DNA from: Sympetrum striolatum
Taxonomy: Eukaryota; Arthropoda; Insecta; Odonata; Libellulidae
Reading direction: 5' to 3'
DNA length: 64,000 nt
Assembly: GCA_947579665.1 (NCBI GenBank)
Contig: CANPUZ010000060.1
Coordinates: forward strand, 62,001 to 126,000
Made by a program: the position numbers and the translations under genes. Below the pieces are notes generated by a model that searched no databases, had not been told where the DNA came from, and saw only the letters and a program-made list of their open reading frames with translations. The stretch's first letter is position 1. The number at the start of each line of letters is the position of its first letter. Below are positions 57,414 to 64,000 of this stretch, piece after piece.

Positions 57414-58074
57414 TTAGGTTAGGTTAGTTTGGGTTGTGTCTGGTTGGGTTTGGTTGTTTGGGTTGGGTTGGGTTGGGTTGGGTTGGGTTGGGTAGGGTTG
57501 GGTTGGGTTGGGTATGGGTTGGTTTGGGTTGGGTTGGGTTGGGTTGGGGTGGGTTTGGGTGGGTTTCGTTGGGTTGGGTAGGTTTGGGATGGGTTGGGTT
57601 GGGTTGGGGTGGGTTGGGTTGGGTTGGGTATGGTTGGGTTGGGTTGGGTTGGGTTGGGTTGGGTTGGGTTGGGGTAGGTTGGGTTGGGTTTGGTTGGGTT
57701 AGGTTGGGTTGGGTTGGGTTGGGGTGGGTTGGGATGGGTTGGGTTGGGTTGGGTTGGGTTGGGTTGGGTTGGGGTGGGTTGGGTTGGGTTGGGTAGGGTT
57801 GGGTTGGGTCGGGTTGGGTTGGGTTAGGTTGGGGTAGGTTGGGTTCGGTTGGGTTGGGATAGGTTGGGTTGGGTTGGGTTGGGTTGGGTTGGGTTGGGTT
57901 GGGGTAGGTTGGGTTGGGTTAGGTTGGGTTAGGTTGGGTTGGGTTGGGTTGGGTAGGGTTGGGTTGGGTTGGGTTGGGTTGAGTTGGGTTGGGTTGGGGT
58001 GGGGTGGGTTGGGTTGGGTTGGGTTGGGTTGGAGAGGGTTGGGTTGGGTTGGGTTGGGTTGGGTTGGGTTGGGT
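57414..58074 (+). repeat. G-rich array, ~661 bp
   Basis: Rich in TTGGGG hexamers and TTAGG units. Contains GGTTGGAGAGGG. Ends GGGTATTAACTTCGC, a one-base change from the usual end. Confidence 0.9.
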
Positions 58075-58392
58075 ATTAACTTCGCTTAGACACCGTACAT
58101 TTCGCTTAGACTCCACTTATTACGCTTTTAGTCCGCTTTATTTGCTGAGAGTCTGCTTCATTCGCTTAGACTCATATTATTTCGCTATATAACAGCACAT
58201 TTCGCTTAGACTATGATACGCCCACATTGAATCCGATTTCTTCCCATAGATACTGCTTGGCATGGAAAGCCTTCGCTTAGAGACCGCTTAGTTTTTCTAG
58301 TGACAGCTTAACTCAATTATAACACGCTTAGATACCGCTTTTATTCCAATTAGTTCGGTCACAGAACGAACTAATCGGAATTAACAGTGAGT
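58075..58392 (+). repeat. Shortened spacer
   Basis: About 318 bp. The first units of the long spacer join directly to the TTCGCTTAGACTCATATTAT part of the second spacer, so the middle and one short array are deleted. Confidence 0.8.
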
Positions 58393-58715
58393 TTAGGTTG
58401 GGTTAGTTTGGGTTGTGTCTGGTTGGGTTTGGTTGTTTGGGTTGGGTTGGGTTAGGTTGGGATGTTTGGGTTGGGTTGGGTTGGGTTGGGTTAAGTAGGG
58501 TTGGGTTGGGATGGGTTGGGTTGGGTTGGGCGGGTTTGGTTGGGTTGGGTTGGGTTGGGTTGGGGTAGGTTGGGTTGGGTTGGGTAGGGTTGGGTTGGGT
58601 TGGGTTGGGTTGGGTATGGTTGGGTTGGGTTGGGTTGGGTTGGGTTGTGTTGGGTTGGGTTGGGTTTGGTTAGGTTGGGTTGGGTTGGGTTGGGTTGGGT
58701 TGTGTTGGGTTGGGT
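58393..58715 (+). repeat. G-rich array, 323 bp
   Basis: Type-1 end, with GGGCGGGTTTGG near 58528 and TAAGTAGGG near 58493. Confidence 0.9.
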
Positions 58716-60002
58716 ATTTACTTCGCTTAGACACCGTAAATTCGGCTTAGACTCCACTTATTACGATTTTAGTCCGCTTAATTTGCTGAGAGTCCCTTCA
58801 ATTAATATAGAGTCCGATCAATTCGCTTAGAGTCCGCTTTATTTGCTCAGAGCCCAATTAGCTCGAGTTGAAACAGCTTCTTTCGCTGAGAGTCCGCTTA
58901 ATTCGCTTAGCCTCCGATTATCAGCTTCGTGACGGCTTATATCACATAGAAACCGCTTATTTCGCTAAGAGTCCAATAAGCTTGCTTAGAGTCCGTTTCC
59001 ATCGCTTAGAGTTAACTTCATTCGCTTAATTGAAATTATTTAAGTAAGTGAACTCTCATTTCGCTTTGATACCGCTTTATTTGCTTAAATTCTTTTCTTT
59101 CACTTAGAGTCATTTTCTTTGCTAAGAGTCCGCTACATTCGCTTAGACTCTTTTTATTTCGCTTAGTGACCGCTTATATCCTTTATAGTCCGCTTTATTC
59201 GTTTAGACTCCTATTATTTCGCTATGTGACAGCTTATTTCGCTTAGACTCTGATATGCCAGCATTGAGTCCGATTACTTCCCATAGAGACGGATTAGCAT
59301 GGATAGCCTATGCTTAGAGACCGCTTAGTTTCTAAGAGACATCTTAACTCGCTTTTAAAACGCTTTTAAACCGCTTTTATTCCTATTAGTTCGGTCACAG
59401 AAAGAACTAATCCGAATTAACAGTTAGTTTAGGTTGGGTTAGGTTTGGTTTTGTCTGGTTGGGTTGGGTTGCTTAAAAATCCATTTACTTCACTTTGACA
59501 CCGTTAATTTCGCTCATACTCCACTTATAACGCTTTTAGTCCACTTTATTTGCTCAGAGTCCCTTCAATAAATTTTTGAGTCCGCTTAATTCGCTTGGAC
59601 TCCGATTATTTCGCTTAGTGACGGCTTATTTCGCTTAGAAACCGCTTTTTTCGCTAAAGGTCCACTAAGCTCGCTTTGAGTCCGCTTCTTTCGCTAAGAG
59701 TCTGCTTCATTCGCTTATACTAATTTTATTTCGCTTAGTGATCGCTTTTTTCCTTTAGAGTCCGCTTTATTCGCTTAGACTCATATTATTTCGCTATATA
59801 ACAGCACATTTCGGTTAGACTATGATATGCCCACATTGAATCCGATTACTTACCATAGATACAGCTTGGCATGGATAGCCTTCGCTTAGAGACGGCTTAG
59901 TTCTTCTAGTGACAGCTTAACTCGCTTATAACACGCTTTGAAACCGATATTATTCCATTTAGTTCGGTCACAGAACGAACTAATCGGAATTAACAGTTAG
60001 TT
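58716..60002 (+). repeat. Long spacer, short G-array 59431-59473, second spacer
   Basis: From the short array onward it matches the 49322 region at an offset of about 10.11 kb, including the CTTATACTAATTTTATTTCG variant. Confidence 0.8.
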
Positions 60003-60280
60003 TAGGTTGGGTTAGTTTGGGTTGTGTCTGGTTGGGTTTGGTTGTTTGGGTTGGGTTGGGTTGGGTTGGGATGTTTGGGTTGGGTTGGGTTGGGTTGGGT
60101 TGGGGTAGGTTGGGTTGGGTTGGGTTGGGTTGGGTTGGGTAGGGTAGGGTTGGGTTGGGTTGGGTTGGGTTGGGTTTGGTTGGGTTGGGGTGGGTTGGGT
60201 TGAGTTGGGTAGGTTAGGGTTGGGTTGGGTTGGTTTGGGTTGGAGTGGGTTGGTTTGGGTTGGGTTGGGGTGGGTTGGGT
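60003..60280 (+). repeat. G-rich array, 278 bp, type-2 end
   Basis: Partner of 49896-50173. Confidence 0.9.
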
Positions 60281-61316
60281 TCGCTTAGACTCTGATATGC
60301 CAGCATTGAGTCCGATTACTTCCCATAGAGACAGCTTAGCATGGATAGCCTTTGCTTAGAGACCGCTTAGTTTCTAAGAGACATCTTAACTCGCTTTTAA
60401 AACGCTTTAAAACCGCTTTTATTATTATTAGTTCGGTCACAGAAAGAACTAATCGGAATTAACAGTTAGTTCAGGTTGGGTTAGGTTTGGTTGTGTCTGG
60501 TTGGGTTGGGTTGCTTAAAAATCCATTTACTTCACTTTGACACCGTTAATTTCGCTCATACTCCACTTATAACGCTTTTAGTCCACTTTATTTGCTCAGA
60601 GTCCCTTCAATAAATTTTTGAGTCTGCTTAATTCGCTTGGACTCCGATTATTTCGCTTAGTGACGGCTTATTTCGCTTAGACTCTGATATGCCAGCATTG
60701 AGTCCGATTACTTCCCATAGAGACGGCTTAGCATGGATAGCCTTTGCTTAGAGACCGCTTAGTTTCTAAGAGACATCTTAACTCGCTTTAAAAACGCTTT
60801 AAAACTGCTTTTATTCCTATTAGTTCGGTCACAGAAAGAACTAATCGGAATTAACAGTTACTTTAGGTTGGGTTAGGTTTGGTTGTGTCTGGTTGGGTTG
60901 GGTTGCTTAAAAATCCTTTTACCTCGCTTTGACACCGTTAATTTCGCTCACACTCCACTTATAACGCTTTTAGTCCACTTTATTTGCTCAGAGTCCCTTC
61001 AATAAATTTTTGAGTCTGCTTAATTCGCTTGGACTCATTTTATTTCGCTTAGTGATCGCTTTTTTCCTTTAGAGTCCGCTTTATTCGCTTAGACTCATAT
61101 TATTTCGCTATATAACAGCACATTTCGGTTAGACAATGATATGCCCACATTGAATCCGATTACTTACCATAGATACAGCTTGGCATGGATAGCCTTCGCT
61201 TAGAGACGGCTTAGTTCTTCTAGTGACAGCTTAACTCGCTTATAACACGCTTTGAAACCGATATTATTCCATTTAGTTCGGTCACAGAACGAACTAATCG
61301 GAATTAACAGTTAGTT
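60281..61316 (+). repeat. Spacers with two short G-arrays (60472-60514, 60865-60906), deleted form
   Basis: Partner of 50174-51509 but lacking 180 bp (after GGCTTATTTCGCTTAGA near 60667) and 120 bp (after TTCGCTTGGACTCATTTTAT near 61025), exact multiples of the 20-bp unit. Confidence 0.8.
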
Positions 61317-61641
61317 TAGGTTGGGTTAGTTTGGGTTGTGTCTGGTTGGGTTTGGTTGTTTGGGTTGGGTTGGGTTGGGTTGGGATGTTTGGGTTGGGTT
61401 GGGTTGGGTTGGGTAGGGTTGGGTTGGGTTGGGTTGGGTTGGGTTGGGTTGGGGTAGGTTGGGTTGGGTTGGGTTGGGTTGGGTCGGGTAGGGTTGGGTT
61501 GGGTTGGGTTGGGTTGGGTTGGGTTGGGTTTGGTTGGGTTGGGTTGGGGTGGGTTGGGTTGAGTTGGGTAGGTTAGGGTTGGGTTGGGTTGGTTTGGGTT
61601 GGAGTGGGTTGGGTTGGGTTGGGTTGGGGTGGGTTGGGTTC
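61317..61641 (+). repeat. G-rich array, 325 bp, type-2 end
   Basis: Partner of 51510-51847, sharing GGGTCGGGTAGGG. Confidence 0.9.
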
Positions 61642-62396
61642 GCTTAGACTCTGATATGCAAGCATTGAGTCCGATTACTTCCCTTAGAGTCAGCTTAGCA
61701 TGGATAGCCTTTGCTTAGAGACCGCTTAGTTTCTAAGAGACATCTTAACTCGCTTTTAAAACCGCTTTTATTATTATTAGTTCGGTCACAGAAAGAACTA
61801 ATCGGAATTAACAGTTACTTTAGGTTGGGTTAGGTTTGGTTGTGTCTGGTTGGGTTGGGTTGCTTAAAAATCCATTAACTTCACTTTGACACCGTTAATT
61901 TCGCTCATACTCCACTTATAACGCTTTTAGTCCACTTTATTTGCTCAGAGTCCCTTCAATAAATTTTTGAGTCCGCTTAATTCGCTTGGACTCCGATTAA
62001 TTCGCTTAGTGACGGCTTATTTCGCTTAGAATCCGCTTTTTTCGCTAAAGGTCCACTAAGCTCGCTTTGAGTCCGCTTCTTTCGCTAAGAGTCTGCTTCA
62101 TTCGCTTAGACTAATTTTATTTCGCTTAGTGACCGCTTTTTTCCTTTAGAGTCAGCTTTATTCGCTTAGACACATGTTATTTCGCTATATAACAGCACAT
62201 TTCGCTTAGACTATGATATGCCCACATTGAATCCGATTTCTTCCCATAGATACAGCTTGGCATGGATAGCCTTCGCTTAGAGACCGCTTAGTTTTTCTAG
62301 TGACAGCATAACTCAATTATAACACGCTTTGAAACGGCTTTTATTCCAATTAGTTCGGTCACAGAACGAACTAATCGGAAAATAACAGTTAGTTTA
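61642..62396 (+). repeat. Spacer block with short G-array 61821-61863
   Basis: Partner of 51848-52603 with few changes (for example GAGTCAGCTTTATTCGC near 62150). Confidence 0.8.
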
Positions 62397-63072
62397 GGTT
62401 GGGTTAGTTTGGGTTGTGTCTGGTTGGGTTTGGTTGTTTGGGTTGGGTTGGGATGTTTGGGTTGGGTTGGGTTGGGGTGGGTTGGGTAGGGTTGGGTTGA
62501 GTTGGGTTGGGTTTGGTTGGGTTGGGTTGGGGTAGGTTGGGTTGAGTTGGGTTGGGTTTGGTTGGGTTGGGTTGGGTTGGGTTTGGGTAGCTTGGGTTGG
62601 GTTGGGTAGGGTTGGGTTAGGTTGGGTTGGGTTTGGTTGGGTTGGGTTCGGTTGGGTAGGGTTGGGTTGGGTTGGGTTGGGTTGGGTTGGGTTGTGTTGG
62701 GTTGGGTTTGGTTGGGTTGGGGTAGGATGGGTTGGGTTGGGTTGGGTTGGGTTGGGTAGAGTTGGGTTGGGTTGGGTAGGTTTGGGTTGGGTTGGGTTGG
62801 GTTGGAGTGGGTTGGGTTGGGTTGGGTTGGGTTGGGGTGGGTTGGGTTGGGTTGGGTGGGGTTGGGTAGGGTTGGGTTGGGTTGGGTTGGGTTGGGTTTG
62901 GTTGGGTTGGGTTGGGGTAGGTTGGGTTGGGTTGCGTTGGGTTAGGTTGGGTTGGATTGGGTTGGGTTGGGTTGGGTTGGGTTAGGTTGGGTTGGGTTGG
63001 GTTGGGTTGGGTTGGGTTGGGTTGGGGTGGGTTGGGTTGGGTTGGGTTGGGTTTGGTTGGGTTGGGTTGGGT
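62397..63072 (+). repeat. G-rich array, ~676 bp, type-1 end
   Basis: Partner of 52604-53299. Differs in the number of TTGGG units and in GGGTTTGGGTAGCTTGGG near 62580. Confidence 0.9.
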
Positions 63073-64000
63073 ATTTACTTTGCTTAGACACCGTAAATTT
63101 CGCTTATTAGACTCCACTTATTACGATTTTAGTCCGCTTTATTTGCTGAGAGTCCCTTCAATTAATATAGAGTCCGATCAATTCGCTTAGATTCCGCTTC
63201 ATTTGCTCAGAGCCCAATTAGCTCGAGTTGAAACAGCTTCTTTCGCTGAGAGTCCGCTTAATTCGCTTAGACTCTGATCATTAGCTTCGTGACGGCTTAT
63301 ATCACATATAAACCGCTTATTCCGCTAAGAGTCCAATAAGCTTGCTTAGAGTCCGTTTCCATCGCTTAGAGTTAACTTCATTCGCTTAATTGAAATTATT
63401 TAAGTAAGTGAACTCTCATTTCGCTTTGATACCGCTTTATTTGCTTAAATTCTTTTCTTTCACTTAGAGTCATTTTCTTTGCTAAGAGTCCGCTACATTC
63501 GCTTAGACTCTTTTTATTTCGCGTAGTGACCGCTTATATCCTTTATAGTCCGCTTTATTCGTTTAGACTCCTATTATTTCGCTATGTGACAGCTTATTTC
63601 GCTTAGACTCTGATATGCTAGCATTGAGTCCGATTACTTCCCATAGAGACGGATTAGCATGGATAGCCTATGCTTAGAGACCGCTTAGTTTCTAAGAGAC
63701 ATCTTAACTCGCTTTTAAAACGCTTTTAAACCGCATTTATTCCTATTAGTTCGGTCACAGAAGGAACTAATCGGAATTAACAGTTAGTTTAGGTTGGGTT
63801 AGGTTTGGTTTTGTCTGGTTGGGTTGGGTTGCTTAAAAATCCATTTACTTCACTTTGACACCGTTAATTTCGCTCATACTCCACTTATAACGCTTTTAGT
63901 CCACTTTATTTGCTCAGAGTCCCTTCAATAAATTTTTGAGTCCGCTTAATTCGCTTGGACTCATATTATTTCGCTATATAACAGCACATTTCGCTTAGAC
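63073..64000 (+). repeat. Long spacer, short G-array 63790-63832, spacer cut by window end
   Basis: Partner of 53300-54230 at an offset of 9,773 bp, continuing to the last base, so the larger repeat runs beyond the window. Confidence 0.8.

Noticed and set aside
45953..62700. Long - strand open frames giving T-Q-P-N-P repeats, up to about 290 residues
   Set aside because: These are the complement of the same TTGGG arrays. The length reflects the lack of stops in CCCAA repeats and not selection; no domain or signal is visible.
25263..63190. Long + strand open frames giving G-W-V-G-L repeats, up to about 210 residues
   Set aside because: TTGGG has period 5, so one 15-bp cycle is read as five residues in any frame with no stops. 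The frames follow array edges, have no start context and are closed by spacer sequence.
25498..64000. Regularly spaced repeats that could suggest a CRISPR array
   Set aside because: The 20-bp units are adjacent with no unique spacers, units are degenerate, and no cas-like gene is present. The setting is eukaryotic.
25222..64000. A true chromosome end (terminal telomere)
   Set aside because: Arrays are short, degenerate and separated by spacers, and the window ends in spacer and not in a pure terminal repeat. Subtelomeric or interstitial is the most that can be said.
1..64000. rRNA, snRNA or other structured RNA genes
   Set aside because: Apart from the tRNA-like unit I saw no conserved rRNA or snRNA core words on either strand. 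A covariance-model search would be the decisive test.

Overview
The window is repeat DNA from a eukaryotic nuclear genome, from end to end. I find no protein-coding gene that I would defend. Every long open frame comes from a tandem repeat read in a convenient frame: G-W-V-G-L peptides from TTGGG arrays, T-Q-P-N-P peptides from their complement, and K-A-T-K-T-N-N-F-S-E-I-S peptides from the AT-rich satellite. The mix of AT-rich satellite, TG microsatellite, TTGGG/TTAGG-like arrays and a tRNA-like unit with intact Pol III boxes suggests subtelomeric or other heterochromatin of an invertebrate, perhaps an arthropod. The species cannot be named from this window.

Left part (1-25221). The background is an AT-rich satellite of about 90-93 bp per unit. 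It has two subfamilies, called A and B here. A dispersed element of about 1.0 kb (E1-E4, at 1-877, 6381-7391, 7661-8706 and 14020-15050) interrupts it. The element is built of modules spaced about 317 bp apart, each with a 42-bp imperfect hairpin. Two minisatellite islands (about 9426-10855 and 16440-17738) each hold a 14-bp repeat array, a 15-bp repeat core and the 14-bp repeat again on the opposite strand. Subfamily B satellite flanks both islands in inverted orientation. A third island (21025-21180) keeps only the reverse arm.

Right part (25222-64000). Long G-rich arrays of TTGGG and variants, about 0.3 to 1.3 kb each and always G-rich on the + strand, alternate with spacers made largely of a degenerate 20-bp repeat. 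Nearly every array begins with the same TTAGG-containing lead-in, just after a 38-39 bp hairpin. Short arrays of about 43 bp use the same lead-in. A tRNA-like sequence (73 nt, - strand) with perfect A and B boxes sits inside one array. A block of about 9.16 kb (24615-33769) is repeated in tandem at 33774-42933 with one 5-bp difference that I could find. A looser repeat relates 49.3-54.2 kb to 59.4-64.0 kb.

Nothing here works as an operon or pathway. The content to explain is repeat architecture, its turnover by unequal exchange, and the possibility that the G-rich arrays derive from telomeric repeats.
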